This document shows, piece after piece, positions 51,256 to 60,954 of a stretch of 64,000 nucleotides of DNA. The position numbers were made by a program, and so were the translations under genes. The stretch is from Cognatundibacterium squillarum (GTDB lineage Bacteria; Pseudomonadota; Gammaproteobacteria; Burkholderiales; Burkholderiaceae_D). Location of the stretch: the NCBI RefSeq assembly GCF_014652435.1, contig NZ_BMYU01000012.1, positions 1-64,000 of the forward strand, written 5' to 3'. The notes beneath the pieces are model-generated. The model saw only the letters and a program-made list of their open reading frames with translations. It searched no databases and was not told the DNA's origin. Each line of letters opens with the position of its first letter. Position 1 is the first letter of the stretch.

Positions 51256-53034
51256 TCAGCGCCTCCCTGCCTGATCCTGAATGTCCAGATAGCGCCAGTT
51301 TGTGAATTCAACCGGGTGACGCAGATAGTTCTGCACGCGTGGCTGAACCAGGTCCGCTGACAAAGGATGCGTACGCAATACCCAGGGGTTATAGGCATGC
51401 ATCAGATACGCCATACGACTGTATAACTTTTTACGTTCCGGCCCGTCCGGCAGACGGCGAGACTGCTCAAACAGCTGATTAAATTCCGGTAAATTGAAAC
51501 GGGAATAATTTGCTTTTCCTGCATTCGGGCCATACAGCAACTGATAAAAATTTTCACCGTCAGGAAAGTCACCCACCCAGTTCGCCTCAGTCATTTGCAC
51601 CTTACCCAGACGGGCTGCTTTCAGGATTTCACCGTGTTTATCTGACACGAATCTGATCCGCACCCCGATTGTCTCCATATGACGGCGCCACACTTCCTCG
51701 CGCAGCTTACCGGTAGCATTCGCCAGACTGTGCATCACCAGCTCCAGCGGACTGCCATCCGGCAGACTGCGGTATCCATCCTGTCCCCTGCGGTAGCCGT
51801 AGCGGTCAAGCAATGCATTTGCCATTGCCAGATGATGCCTTACGGGACTTTTCCATTGCGGATCATAGCTAAGCACATTCGGTGGCAGCGGTGTTTGCGC
51901 AGGAATCGCCAGGCCTTTTTCGATCAGGCGGATATCACTGTCCGCATCGTAGCTGAGTGCAATCGCACGCCGCAGTGCGATTTTTTCCCTGGTATAACCA
52001 CCGATGACCGGATCATCCATATTCATCCAGACATAGTATGTCTGCAAAGGTGTGAACCAGAACAGCCGTATCCCCTGTTGCGCCAGTTGCGGCTTCAGCT
52101 GTCCGTTCTGTAACACCATTTCCGACAAAGGCGGTGGCACCTGTTCCAGAATATCCAGTTCACGGTTCAGAAATGCCAGTACCCTCGCCTGCTGTTCCTC
52201 GAGCACCAGCACATTGACTATATCTACCAGCGGATAGGTTTTCCCTTTCAGACTTTGCTGTACACGGCGGGCATCCTCATCCTTTGCAGTTTCTGTGACA
52301 AATACCGGACGACGATAGGAAGGGCTTGCGACCAGCTCAATCCGGAAACTTCGCTTCCATGAACCCAACTTAAACGGTCCGGTCCCGACCGGATGACTGC
52401 CTGCCTGACTGCCATACATTTCTACTACTTCACGCGCCACTGCAGCGGTCGCAGGCGTCGCCAGCGTCAGCAGGAATCCGGGATCAGGCTGTTTCAGCCG
52501 CAGTTTCAGGGTGTAACGGTCGACCACCTCAATACCCGGAATAGCCATCTGATATGCAGCATCAGGCTGTTGCCTGACTGCTGCCAGCAAGCGCTCATCA
52601 CCCTGCAGCTTACCTTCCAGTAAAAACAACCACGGAGATTTCAGCACCGGGTCATACAGCCTGCGCAGTGAATACGCATAATCCTCCGCTGTCAGTTCTC
52701 GCTCTTTGCCGGCAAATGCAGCATCCATCGTGAACCGTATCCCTTTTTGCAAACGGAAGGTATACGTCAGTCCGTCTGCAGAAACTTCCGGCATGGCACT
52801 CAGCGTATTCGGCTGCAGGCGTACAGGACGTGCCAGATAATCGTAACGCAGCATGGGCTCAAACAGATTTTCATTGATGCTCATGGTGCCGATATCCGAT
52901 GCCAGTGCCGGATCAAAACTGCTTTCCGGATTGGTGATCAGCACGTTCAGCACTTTTGCCGCCTGCACTTCCTGCAGACAAAAAAACGGTAGTGGCAATA
53001 GCAATACTGCCGCCAGAAACTGACGTATCCGCAT
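51256..53034 (-). CDS. Peptide-binding protein of ABC type (OppA/MppA-like), orphan
   Basis: 592 residues with a signal peptide (MRIRQFLAAVLLLPLPFFCL, cleavage near VQA-A). Family 5 solute-binding domain: NPESSFDPALASDIGTMSIN, GLTYTFRLQKGIRFTMDAAF, VGTGPFKLGSWKRSF and YRRGQDGYRSLPDGSPLELV. No permease or ATPase genes lie beside it. MppA of E. coli is likewise an orphan that carries murein tripeptide to the Opp permease, so a muropeptide role fits the neighbours. It overlaps the upstream gene as TGATG. Confidence 0.88.
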   Translation of the reverse strand: MRIRQFLAAVLLLPLPFFCLQEVQAAKVLNVLITNPESSFDPALASDIGTMSINENLFEPMLRYDYLARPVRLQPNTLSAMPEVSADGLTYTFRLQKGIRFTMDAAFAGKERELTAEDYAYSLRRLYDPVLKSPWLFLLEGKLQGDERLLAAVRQQPDAAYQMAIPGIEVVDRYTLKLRLKQPDPGFLLTLATPATAAVAREVVEMYGSQAGSHPVGTGPFKLGSWKRSFRIELVASPSYRRPVFVTETAKDEDARRVQQSLKGKTYPLVDIVNVLVLEEQQARVLAFLNRELDILEQVPPPLSEMVLQNGQLKPQLAQQGIRLFWFTPLQTYYVWMNMDDPVIGGYTREKIALRRAIALSYDADSDIRLIEKGLAIPAQTPLPPNVLSYDPQWKSPVRHHLAMANALLDRYGYRRGQDGYRSLPDGSPLELVMHSLANATGKLREEVWRRHMETIGVRIRFVSDKHGEILKAARLGKVQMTEANWVGDFPDGENFYQLLYGPNAGKANYSRFNLPEFNQLFEQSRRLPDGPERKKLYSRMAYLMHAYNPWVLRTHPLSADLVQPRVQNYLRHPVEFTNWRYLDIQDQAGRR

Positions 53035-54047
53035 CAGCGTACTCCCTGCAACCGCGAGGAATAGCGTGCGAGATAAAACCACTCTTCGCCCGCAGCTGCA
53101 GCCGGATCAGGAAAAACAATACGACCATCAAACGGCGCTCTGACTTCCGTGCCATCGGCATGAACGCCTATCAGTTCTCCCGTGCTGACCGGATCAAAGC
53201 TTGCCCAAGACTTTACAAAGCGATCAGCCGCATCCCGCTTATCCAGTACTTCTTCCAGATGCAGCGCTTCCATCGTCATATCTGCGTCAGGTGGTGAGCC
53301 TGCGGTCAGTCCCAGCCAGTCCAGCGTGCGGCATATCGCATTCCATGCGACTTCCGGTGCTGCCGGATCGTCATGACTGCCGCATTCCAGCGTCATCGCA
53401 TAGCCGCCGACAGAGCGCATATATTCCGTGGTACCAATACCGAACGCTGTATCAGCATCGGCTTGTTGCTGTGCAGTGGCGTCAGGCGGCAACGCAGCGC
53501 GGCGGCGCGCCATGCCTTTATCGTAAGTACTGAGCCAGCCGTCCACAATACGCGGGACACCAAGGCGCATCGCCAGTGCCAGCTCAGGCGTTGCATGCCG
53601 GAACGGCTCCAGCTTGCCGAGATTATTTTCCGGCCCCACCAGAACAAACGGCTCCCCTTCCCCGCGAAATGAGTGCAGGTCCAGCAACACATCGTGCTGA
53701 GCCAGTATAGGGCACAGCCAGTTAGCGACATGATCCTCAAATTGCTGCGGATGCTCGGTCGGGATCAGGCGACGGTTCAGATTGCGGTCGCCGTGACGCT
53801 CGCCGCGTGCAAATGCGAGCGGATTACAAACCGGCACCAGTGTCAGCGTACCGCATTGCAAGTGCATCGCACCACTTTCCAGAGCGGCGATCAGACGGCG
53901 GATTGCGATTGTGCCGCACACTTCATTACCGTGTACTGCACCGGTAATCATCAGGGCCGGGCCGCGCCGCAGTGCCTGATAACGGTGGCTGACAAATGCA
54001 GAAGGAATTCCGGCTTCTTTTGTACTGTGCTGAGACTGTGTTACCAC
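53034..54047 (-). CDS. M14-family hydrolase (succinylglutamate desuccinylase/aspartoacylase type)
   Basis: 337 residues from a GTG at 54,047 six bases after AGGAG; longer starts would run into the AmpG gene. Zinc ligands: H and E in ITGAVHGNEVCGT, His in VLLDLHSFRGEG; catalytic Glu in MTLECGSHDD. The C-terminal 80 residues are a beta domain (FDPVSTGELIGVHADGTEVR). The family cleaves amide bonds of acidic amino acids. Between AmpG and a peptide-binding protein it may act on muropeptides as MpaA does; this is inference. Confidence 0.85.
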   Translation of the reverse strand: MVTQSQHSTKEAGIPSAFVSHRYQALRRGPALMITGAVHGNEVCGTIAIRRLIAALESGAMHLQCGTLTLVPVCNPLAFARGERHGDRNLNRRLIPTEHPQQFEDHVANWLCPILAQHDVLLDLHSFRGEGEPFVLVGPENNLGKLEPFRHATPELALAMRLGVPRIVDGWLSTYDKGMARRRAALPPDATAQQQADADTAFGIGTTEYMRSVGGYAMTLECGSHDDPAAPEVAWNAICRTLDWLGLTAGSPPDADMTMEALHLEEVLDKRDAADRFVKSWASFDPVSTGELIGVHADGTEVRAPFDGRIVFPDPAAAAGEEWFYLARYSSRLQGVR

Positions 54048-54063
54048 ATCTGACTCCTGCTGA

Positions 54064-55353
54064 TTATGTCTGCGCCTGCTGCGCATCTTTTTTACCAAAT
54101 TGCGGATCAATCCGGATCATTGCGCAAACGATGAATGTCGCCAGCGCAGCCACGCAAATCCAGAGAAAAAATCCGGTGTAGCCAAGCTGCGCCTGCAACC
54201 ATCCACTGAATAAACCCGGAATCATCATCGATAAAGCCATGAAACCGGTACAAATCGCATAGTGCGCGGTCTTGTGCTCTCCGTCCGAAAACATCATCAG
54301 ATACAGCAGGTAGGCAGCGAAACCGAATCCGTAGCCAAACTGTTCAATCGCAACTGAAACGCCAATAATGCCGGTGTGCTGTGGTTGCATCCATGCCAGA
54401 TAGACATACACCAGATGCGGCAGATTGATGGCAATCGCCATCGGCCACAGGCAGGCCTTTAAACCCCAGCGTGAAATCGCTGCACCACCGGCGATGCCGC
54501 CTGTAGTCAGCGCTGCCATGCCTGCCATCCCGTAAATCAGTCCAACTTGCTCTGTACTGAGCGCCAGTCCGCCATTGGCGATACTGTCTTTCAGAAATAA
54601 AGGTGCAACCTTTACCAGTTGTGCCTCACCGAAGCGGTACAGCAGCATAAATGCGATTGCCAGCGCAAACTGCGGCTTACGAAAATACAATGCAAATACC
54701 GCGACAAAAGAATGCCACCAGTTGTCGCCGTGCCGTTGCGCGTGGTCCGAATCCGGTTTTGGCAGACCGAACTGATGCCAGACTGCGACCACCAGAAACA
54801 TTGCGGCCAGCAAACTGAATACCAGCATCCATCCTTTTTCCACACTGCCGCTGAGACCCGCCGTGTGCCCTGCGAGCCAGACCAGTCCGCCCTGTCCGGT
54901 CAGCATCGCACAGCGATAAAACAGGCTGCGAAAACCGACATAGGCTGCCTGCTGATGCTTCTCCAGCGCCAGCATATAGAAACCGTCGACACTGATATCA
55001 TGCGTTGCGGCGGCAAACGCCAGTAACCAGAAGCACGCCAGCGACCAGCGGAAAAAATCCGAGGCCGGAATCGTCAGTGCCACTGCCGCAAACAAAGCAC
55101 CGATGACCAGTTCCGTCACCACAATCCAGCCACGTTTTTTTCCGTTCATATCTACCAGTGGCGCCCACAATGGTTTGATCACAAAAGGCAGATATAACCA
55201 GCTGGTATAAAACGTAATATCGGTATTAGAAATCCCGAGATCTTTGTACAAAATGACCGACAAGGTCATCACTATTACATACGGCAATCCCTGTGCGAAA
55301 TACAGAGATGGTATCCATGACCAGACAGAACGTCCGGCAGAAGATGTTGTCAT
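54064..55353 (-). CDS. ampG: AmpG-like muropeptide permease
   Basis: 429 residues with 12 predicted membrane helices of the MFS fold. The start SVWSWIPSLYFAQGLPYVIV and the segment LWAPLVDMNGKKRGWIV resemble AmpG, as does HDISVDGFYMLALEKHQQAA. AmpG brings anhydro-muropeptides from periplasm to cytoplasm for recycling. It is the first gene of a four-gene operon with a hydrolase, binding protein and dipeptidase, and is divergent from a sugar kinase and an amidase. Confidence 0.85.
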   Translation of the reverse strand: MTTSSAGRSVWSWIPSLYFAQGLPYVIVMTLSVILYKDLGISNTDITFYTSWLYLPFVIKPLWAPLVDMNGKKRGWIVVTELVIGALFAAVALTIPASDFFRWSLACFWLLAFAAATHDISVDGFYMLALEKHQQAAYVGFRSLFYRCAMLTGQGGLVWLAGHTAGLSGSVEKGWMLVFSLLAAMFLVVAVWHQFGLPKPDSDHAQRHGDNWWHSFVAVFALYFRKPQFALAIAFMLLYRFGEAQLVKVAPLFLKDSIANGGLALSTEQVGLIYGMAGMAALTTGGIAGGAAISRWGLKACLWPMAIAINLPHLVYVYLAWMQPQHTGIIGVSVAIEQFGYGFGFAAYLLYLMMFSDGEHKTAHYAICTGFMALSMMIPGLFSGWLQAQLGYTGFFLWICVAALATFIVCAMIRIDPQFGKKDAQQAQT

Positions 55354-55475
55354 TAAATCATTCCGTTCTTAGGGATGTATCAAATTGTTGCCAGTCAACT
55401 ACACTGATCGCGCGCTGACAAGTACAATAGTGGCATTGCGCCACTGAAAGCATTTGCGATTTGCAGAGTGTCTCA

Positions 55476-55491
55476 ACGGCACCTGTGCCGT
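55476..55491. promoter_or_regulatory. Palindrome ACGGCAC-CT-GTGCCGT between ampG and kinase
   Basis: A perfect 16-bp inverted repeat in the divergent region, followed by TAATGATAAG that could serve as -10 for the plus-strand genes. A likely operator for amino-sugar recycling genes. Confidence 0.45.
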
Positions 55492-55594
55492 AATGATAAG
55501 CCATTGCCGCCGGTACACATTAAAAACTCATGCAAGGTCTGGCACCGGGAGTAAGATAAAAAGCCTTGCTGCCGTCCGTAACTGATCGTCATTA

Positions 55595-56551
55595 ATGAAC
55601 TCGGAATTTTTTCTTCCTGAATCCGGGGAACTTCCCCCGCCATTGCCACTGCTGGGCCTCGGTATCGATACCGGTGGTACACAAACGCGCTGGGCACTCG
55701 CGAATCAGCAACAATCCGTGGTCGCCAGCGGAACTGCGGAGGGGTTCACAGCCCTGCAATTCGGCACGCGCGAGGGAAAAACAGCGTTTCAGCATTTGTT
55801 TGCAACCCTGGCTGCCACCGCACGCAGCCACGGTGAACTGGGATATGTGAAGGCGGGCATTACCGGTTTCAGCAGTGAGCAAGCCCAGCTGCACCACATG
55901 ATCGCCCGCATTTTTGAATTGCCGGATTCCTCCGTTTCGATCGGTAACGACATTGAAATTGCATATCTCGATATTTTTTCTCCTGGTGCTGGTTATCTGA
56001 TTTACGCAGGCACCGGTTCGATCGCAGCGTATATCGATGAAAACGGTGAATTCCATCGTGCCGGTGGCCGCGGATATCTGATTGACGATGGCGGCAGCGG
56101 ATACTGGATTGCACGCGAGGCTTTGCAGTACATCTGGCGTAATGAAGATGAGCAACCCGGTTACTGGCGCCAGTCACGTCTCGCACAAAGTATTTTCCAT
56201 CAGATCGGCAGCCACGACTGGCAGCGTACAAAAGACTTCGTATATCACCGTAGTCGCGGCGATATTGGTAAACTCGCGCTTGGCGTTGCTGCTGTGGCCA
56301 GTCAGGACACGGTAGCAGCTGATATTCTGTGGCGTGCGGGACAGGAACTGGCGCGGCTGGCAATTTCGCTTTGCCATCGTTACGGTCCGCGTCCGGTGGT
56401 ACTGAGCGGCCGGGTGCAGGAATTGCATCCGCTGATTACCGAATCACTGCGCAAACATCTGCCATCAGAAATCAGCCTGCGTCAGAGTACCTGTCAGGCC
56501 CATTTTTCTGCGGCCCGGCTGGCGGCCAAACAATTACCCGACACACCATGA
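55595..56551 (+). CDS. BadF/BadG-type amino-sugar kinase (GlcNAc/MurNAc kinase)
   Basis: 318 residues. The ATPase fold of the GlcNAc kinase family: phosphate-1 loop GLGIDTGGTQTRWAL (about 20-34), VSIGNDIEIAYLD, phosphate-2 GYLIYAGTGSIAAYI (about 130-144), GGRGYLIDDGGSGYWIAREA and adenosine motif PVVLSGRVQELHPLI. It would phosphorylate GlcNAc and/or MurNAc released during wall recycling. ATGA overlap to the amidase gene shows one operon. Confidence 0.88.
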   Translation: MNSEFFLPESGELPPPLPLLGLGIDTGGTQTRWALANQQQSVVASGTAEGFTALQFGTREGKTAFQHLFATLAATARSHGELGYVKAGITGFSSEQAQLHHMIARIFELPDSSVSIGNDIEIAYLDIFSPGAGYLIYAGTGSIAAYIDENGEFHRAGGRGYLIDDGGSGYWIAREALQYIWRNEDEQPGYWRQSRLAQSIFHQIGSHDWQRTKDFVYHRSRGDIGKLALGVAAVASQDTVAADILWRAGQELARLAISLCHRYGPRPVVLSGRVQELHPLITESLRKHLPSEISLRQSTCQAHFSAARLAAKQLPDTP

Positions 56552-57345
56552 AACGTCTTTTCGCTGTTGCCCTGCTGGCTGGCTTATTGTCCGCCTGTTC
56601 CACACCTGCGCCTGTACTGACTCAGATTGACCGCAGCGTCGTCTCGGTCAGCCAGGAGCCACGGATTCAGTTTCTGATTCTGCATTACACGGCAATCAAT
56701 GAACCTGCATCGCTGCGTGTTTTAAGCCAGCGCGATGTCAGTGCGCATTATCTGGTTGGCGATCAGACGCCGGTGAAAGTCTGGCAACTGGTAGATGAGG
56801 GTCGCATGGCCTACCACGCCGGACTGAGCGAATGGAAAGGTTACAGCCGTTTAAATGCATCTTCCGTCGGCATTGAAATCGTGAATCAGGGTTTTCAGGA
56901 TACCCCGCAGGGACGTGTCTATTTCCCGTTTCCGCAAGCACAGATTGATCAGGTAATCGCCTTGTCGAAAGATATCGTCAAGCGCTACAACATCAAGCCG
57001 GAATTCGTACTCGGTCACTCTGATATTGCCCCTTCACGCAAGCAGGATCCGGGTCCTTTATTTCCATGGAAACAATTTGCCGATGCCGGACTGATTATCT
57101 GGCCGAACGCAGATGAGGTAGCGCGACTGACGCCTTTGTACACCCAGCAGTTACCGGAAGCGCGCTGGTTCCAGCAAAAGCTGGCGAAGATTGGATACGG
57201 CGTACCGCAAAACGGACAGTTCGATGATGCAACCCGCAATGTCATTATTGCTTTTCAGACGAAATACCGTCCGACAAAATTTGATGGCGTGGCTGATGGT
57301 GAAACTGCTGCAATGATTGATTCTGTCGCAACTCAGACACGCTGA
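56548..57345 (+). CDS. amiD: N-acetylmuramoyl-L-alanine amidase lipoprotein (AmiD-like)
   Basis: 265 residues from the ATG at 56,548. Lipoprotein signal MKRLFAVALLAGLLSACSTP with lipobox LLSAC. An amidase_2 domain has zinc His in LILHYTAINE, AYHAGLSEW, and GHSDIAPSRKQDPG (His and Asp). A C-terminal peptidoglycan-binding domain (about 200-260: WFQQKLAKIGYGVPQNGQFD) follows. AmiD cleaves the MurNAc-L-Ala bond, including in anhydro-muropeptides. It works with AmpG and the kinase next door. Confidence 0.92.
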   Translation: MKRLFAVALLAGLLSACSTPAPVLTQIDRSVVSVSQEPRIQFLILHYTAINEPASLRVLSQRDVSAHYLVGDQTPVKVWQLVDEGRMAYHAGLSEWKGYSRLNASSVGIEIVNQGFQDTPQGRVYFPFPQAQIDQVIALSKDIVKRYNIKPEFVLGHSDIAPSRKQDPGPLFPWKQFADAGLIIWPNADEVARLTPLYTQQLPEARWFQQKLAKIGYGVPQNGQFDDATRNVIIAFQTKYRPTKFDGVADGETAAMIDSVATQTR

Positions 57346-57465
57346 GTTCACCGGATATTGCCGAGAGAGCAGAACCGGAGTGCATTGTCTACGAGTTTAT
57401 CGCTTTGGCATCGCTTTTTTTAATGCGTGGCCTACACTGAATATATGGTAATTTAGGAGGCTGCC

Positions 57466-57555
57466 ATGAAACTCACTGATACCTTTGAATCTCTGATTCT
57501 GCTGAGCTTTGTGCTGATTGCTGCACTGCAGTTTTTATCGCAGATCGCACGTTAA
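57466..57555 (+). CDS. 29-residue membrane peptide
   Basis: MKLTDTFESLILLSFVLIAA then LQFLSQIAR, one membrane helix. TTAGGAGG stands five bases before the ATG, an excellent ribosome-binding site, and a terminator follows at 57,571. Too short for usual gene finders. Function unknown. Confidence 0.6.
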   Translation: MKLTDTFESLILLSFVLIAALQFLSQIAR

Positions 57556-57570
57556 GTCAGCAAACAAAAA

Positions 57571-57592
57571 CCCGGTGTCAGCGCACCGGGTT
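57571..57592. terminator. Bidirectional terminator
   Basis: CCCGGTG-tcagcg-CACCGGG with T-rich flanks in both directions (TTGTTTATT on plus, TTTTTGTTT on minus), between the small peptide gene and the HDOD gene, whose ends face each other. Confidence 0.82.
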
Positions 57593-57597
57593 GTTTA

Positions 57598-58455
57598 TTA
57601 CTGCACTTGACTGAAAATATCGTGCAGTTCTTCGAAGTAATCTTCCAGTTCATCGTGAGATATGCCGAGGTACTCGCATGCGGCGGCACCACCTTTATCC
57701 CACTCTGCCTGATTTTCACGCCCATAGTATTTATGGATACTGAACTCTGCGACCACACATAAAGCGATCAGTGCACGCACCATATCGTCGGTTGCGGAAT
57801 CGTCGAGTGCTCTGTAATCGTGATGCAGCAAAATTGCTGCCGTAACTTGCTCCGGCAAACCCCAGGTACGTGCCATCAGCGCGCCAATTGAGGTGTGGCT
57901 GGTGGAGTGACGATCCTGTTCAATTTCGGTAAACCGCAACTCCCGTGCTTCCGCAGCGAGATTCAGCGTTTCCTGATAATCGTCGAAACGTTCCATCAGC
58001 AACGGGATGCCAATATCGCAGAACAAACCAAAGGTGTGCGCTACATCCGGCGGACAAACACGCATACGGGATGCCAGATAAGACATCGCCTGCGCCCGTT
58101 TGGTAGAAAAATCCCAGAATTGCTCCAAAGGCATTTTTTCCGTCTGCACCGACTGACGGGCAATGATGCCGGTCAGTACCAGCCCGCACTGACGCATACC
58201 GATCAACTGCACTGCATGCTCAACCGACGTCGCTTTTAAGCGCAGTCCGTAAAATGGTGAATTCGCCAGTTTCAGCAGCGAGGCAGACAGCGACACGTCG
58301 TTCGCGATCAGACCGGACAGACGACGCGGGTCCGGATCGCTGCCAGCCAGCTCATCCTGTACGTCGGCCAGCAGACTGGGACGCGGCGGGATACGGATCG
58401 TTTTGATCAGACTGTCAACAGACTTTTCGGCAACTGCGGATGTAGAGGAATTCAT
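57598..58455 (-). CDS. HDOD-domain signalling protein
   Basis: 285 residues from the ATG at 58,455 (MNSSTSAVAEKSVDSLIKTI). The HDOD domain is shown by IPPRPSLLADVQDELAGSDP, LIANDVSLSASLLKLANSPF, HAVQLIGMRQCGLVLTGI, TFGLFCDIGIPLLM and HTSIGALMARTWGLPEQV. The HD-type His-Asp pair of true phosphohydrolases is not clearly kept. Such proteins act in cyclic-di-GMP or stress signalling. It stands alone. Confidence 0.88.
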   Translation of the reverse strand: MNSSTSAVAEKSVDSLIKTIRIPPRPSLLADVQDELAGSDPDPRRLSGLIANDVSLSASLLKLANSPFYGLRLKATSVEHAVQLIGMRQCGLVLTGIIARQSVQTEKMPLEQFWDFSTKRAQAMSYLASRMRVCPPDVAHTFGLFCDIGIPLLMERFDDYQETLNLAAEARELRFTEIEQDRHSTSHTSIGALMARTWGLPEQVTAAILLHHDYRALDDSATDDMVRALIALCVVAEFSIHKYYGRENQAEWDKGGAAACEYLGISHDELEDYFEELHDIFSQVQ

Positions 58456-58579
58456 AGCGTAATCAACGGGCAAGACAGAAAAACCGGCAAGGTCGGAGTG
58501 TAACATTTTCCGTCAGGAAACAGCAGCACAGACCGGCAGCGTTTCAGAGAAAGCACCGCCAGATCTGCAAAGAATTGTT

Positions 58580-59053
58580 TCAGCGCAATGGAATCGTTAC
58601 CGAGCGCTCTACCGGTACCGCTGTCACACTGTTTTTAGGAGAACCTTCGATCAGTTTATCCGAATAGGTCAGATATACCAGTGCATTTCGCTTGGCATCC
58701 ACCATGCGCACGATGCGCAGCTTTTTAAACAGAATCGACAGGCTTTGATTAAACACTTCCTCCTGCTGACGCAGCTGACCATTGAAAGAAATCGGTCCGA
58801 CCTGACGGCAGGCAATCGATGCTTCGGATTTATCTTCTGCCAGACCCAGACCACCGCTGATGCCGCCGGTTTTGGCGCGGGAAACATAGCACGTGACGCC
58901 GTTCACCTTCGGATCGTCATAGGCTTCCACCACCACTTTATGATCCGGCCCGATCAGTTTAAACGCGGTATCGACACTGCCGATATTTTCCGCCTGCGCC
59001 ATACCGCTGATTGCAACCAGTACACCCGCTGCCAGCCAGCCAGAAGTTTTCAT
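58580..59053 (-). CDS. creA: CreA-family protein
   Basis: 157 residues from the ATG at 59,053: signal [20 protein letters not shown] with cleavage near AQA-E. The body matches Cre[61 protein letters not shown] and [20 protein letters not shown]. Two conserved Cys may form a disulfide. Periplasmic protein of unknown role. Confidence 0.93.
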   Translation of the reverse strand: MKTSGWLAAGVLVAISGMAQAENIGSVDTAFKLIGPDHKVVVEAYDDPKVNGVTCYVSRAKTGGISGGLGLAEDKSEASIACRQVGPISFNGQLRQQEEVFNQSLSILFKKLRIVRMVDAKRNALVYLTYSDKLIEGSPKNSVTAVPVERSVTIPLR

Positions 59054-59076
59054 GCTTACCCTTTCAGAACGGTCAT

Positions 59077-59104
59077 AAAAAAACAGGGAGGCCATGCCTC
59101 CCTG
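59077..59104 (-). terminator. Intrinsic terminator after permease
   Basis: CAGGGAGGC-atg-GCCTCCCTG on the minus strand with seven T after it, downstream of the permease stop at 59,130 and before creA. Confidence 0.9.
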
Positions 59105-59129
59105 CCATCTTAGCAAGATATGTGGTCGC

Positions 59130-60590
59130 TCAGTTTTTATTCAAGCGGGAATGATGACGGCTGTATAACAAATAGATTGCCAGTGACACCAGCATCCACG
59201 CGAAAAACACATGGTAAGTGACTGCCGACAAGTCTTTCAGGATGTACAGACAAGCCAGAATACTCGCGCCCGGAATCAGGTAAGGGCCGAACGGCACACG
59301 GAAACCTTCGCCGTGTACACCGAGATGGCGGCGACGCACGACCGGCACCGCGGCTGACACCACGATAAACGCGACCAGCGTACCCATGCTGACCATATCC
59401 CACAGCAAGGTTGCATCCACCAGACCAGCCACCAGCCCCACCGCCAGACAAACAAAAATAGTGTTGATGAACGGTGCGCGGGTTTTCGGATTGACGACCT
59501 GAAACGATGGCGGAATCAGGCCATCTTTACTGATCGCATACAGAATACGGGTCTGACCGTAAATGGTGACCAGCGTCACGCTGAACACGGAAATCACCGC
59601 ACCGGCAGACAGAATCAGCGCTGGCCAGGATTTACCGGTGACATTCTGCAGAATCACGGCGAGACCGGCTTCCTGCCCTTCAAACATCGCAGCCGGTTGC
59701 GCACCCACCGCAGCCACCGCCACCAGCATATAAAACACGGTCACGATCAGCAGCGCCAGCATGATCCCCAGCGGCACATTGCGTTTCGGATCTTTAACTT
59801 CAGCGCCGGCAGTCGCCACAGTATCCAGACCGATAAACGAGAAAAACACCGTGCCGGCGGCGGCTGTCACGCCGGCCATACCGGCCATGCCTTTGCTGTT
59901 ATCGGTATTAAAGAACGGGGTGAAGTGTTCTGCCTGAAAACCGCTGAATGCGATAACGGAGAAAAACACCAGAATCGCCAGCTTGACCATCACCATCACA
60001 GCATTCACACCCGCGGATTCTTTGGCGCCGCGCAGCAGCAGGAAGCAGCAGATAATCACCAGCACAATCGGCGGCAGATTAATCTGGCCCGGATGGAATT
60101 CCACACCGTTCGCGCCCGCCACAATCATCGGGCTGCGCAGCATGGTCGGAATATGCCAGCCAGCCGCATTTTCGAGGAAGTTGTTCAGATACGCCGACCA
60201 GCCGATCGCGGTAGCGCTGCCAGCCAGCCCGTATTCGAGCAGCAAACAGGCTGCCACAACGAAAGCGCCGAACTCACCGACGCTGGCATAAGCAAACGAG
60301 TACGAAGAGCCGGAAGCCGGAATCCGTGCCGACAATTCGGAATAGCACAAGGCGGTCAGACCGGCAGTAATCGCCGCAATCAGGAAAGACAGAATGACGG
60401 AAGGTCCCGCCTTCGGCACCGCTTCCACCATTGTGAAAAAGATACCGGTGCCGATGGTGGCACCGACGCCGATCATGGTCAGGGCAAATAAGCCCAGCGT
60501 GCGGTGCAAACCGTGCTGACCTTCAACAATCACTTCCGGTGCATCCAGCGGGCGGGTTCGTAACAGCTGTTGTAAGAACGTCTGTCTCAA
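59130..60590 (-). CDS. APC-family amino acid permease
   Basis: 486 residues, 12 to 13 membrane helices. It starts at a TTG six bases after AAGGA; no upstream ATG is in frame. Family marks: [40 protein letters not shown] and [20 protein letters not shown]. This is the cationic-amino-acid transporter subgroup (YfnA-like) with uptake from outside to cytoplasm. A perfect 24-bp inverted repeat upstream may regulate it. Confidence 0.9.
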   Translation of the reverse strand: MRQTFLQQLLRTRPLDAPEVIVEGQHGLHRTLGLFALTMIGVGATIGTGIFFTMVEAVPKAGPSVILSFLIAAITAGLTALCYSELSARIPASGSSYSFAYASVGEFGAFVVAACLLLEYGLAGSATAIGWSAYLNNFLENAAGWHIPTMLRSPMIVAGANGVEFHPGQINLPPIVLVIICCFLLLRGAKESAGVNAVMVMVKLAILVFFSVIAFSGFQAEHFTPFFNTDNSKGMAGMAGVTAAAGTVFFSFIGLDTVATAGAEVKDPKRNVPLGIMLALLIVTVFYMLVAVAAVGAQPAAMFEGQEAGLAVILQNVTGKSWPALILSAGAVISVFSVTLVTIYGQTRILYAISKDGLIPPSFQVVNPKTRAPFINTIFVCLAVGLVAGLVDATLLWDMVSMGTLVAFIVVSAAVPVVRRRHLGVHGEGFRVPFGPYLIPGASILACLYILKDLSAVTYHVFFAWMLVSLAIYLLYSRHHSRLNKN

Positions 60591-60610
60591 GATTTTTCCT
60601 TATTGATATT

Positions 60611-60682
60611 GCCCCGTCGCGGCGGGGCGGGATCAGCGCCGGGGCTGATGTATTCGGGTTTATGTCAGTCCGGTGACATAAA
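60611..60682. promoter_or_regulatory. Leader hairpin and inverted repeat upstream of permease
   Basis: GCCCCG-N6-CGGGGC (60,611-60,628) would form a hairpin in the 5' leader. TTTATGTCA-gtccgg-TGACATAAA (60,659-60,682) is a perfect 9-bp inverted repeat about 70 bp upstream of the start, of the size bound by dimeric repressors. Between 60,683 and 60,954 nothing else is recognised. Confidence 0.5.
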
Positions 60683-60954
60683 AACCGCCATCATATAGGC
60701 AAAAGCACCGCGCATGCTGCGGCAAAAGCCCAAAATCAGCGCAGAAAATGTGCTTTTTACGACAGCATCACGCCGGATACTGCGCCGCACGGGCAGATGG
60801 CAACAGGCAGTCGTCGTCGCCTTCATTGCAAAATAGCAACAGCGCGACGGCAGAAGATGATCAACGGCGGCACGAATACAGCTCAGTAGAAGACTGATAG
60901 CAGAGAAACAGCGCAGACTGGCCGGAACAGCCTGAAAGCAGCCGAAAATGCCTG

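Noticed and set aside
59697..60491. 264-codon plus-strand open frame, His/Arg/Gln-rich
   Set aside because: Antisense to the amino acid permease; composition is typical of reversed membrane-helix codons.
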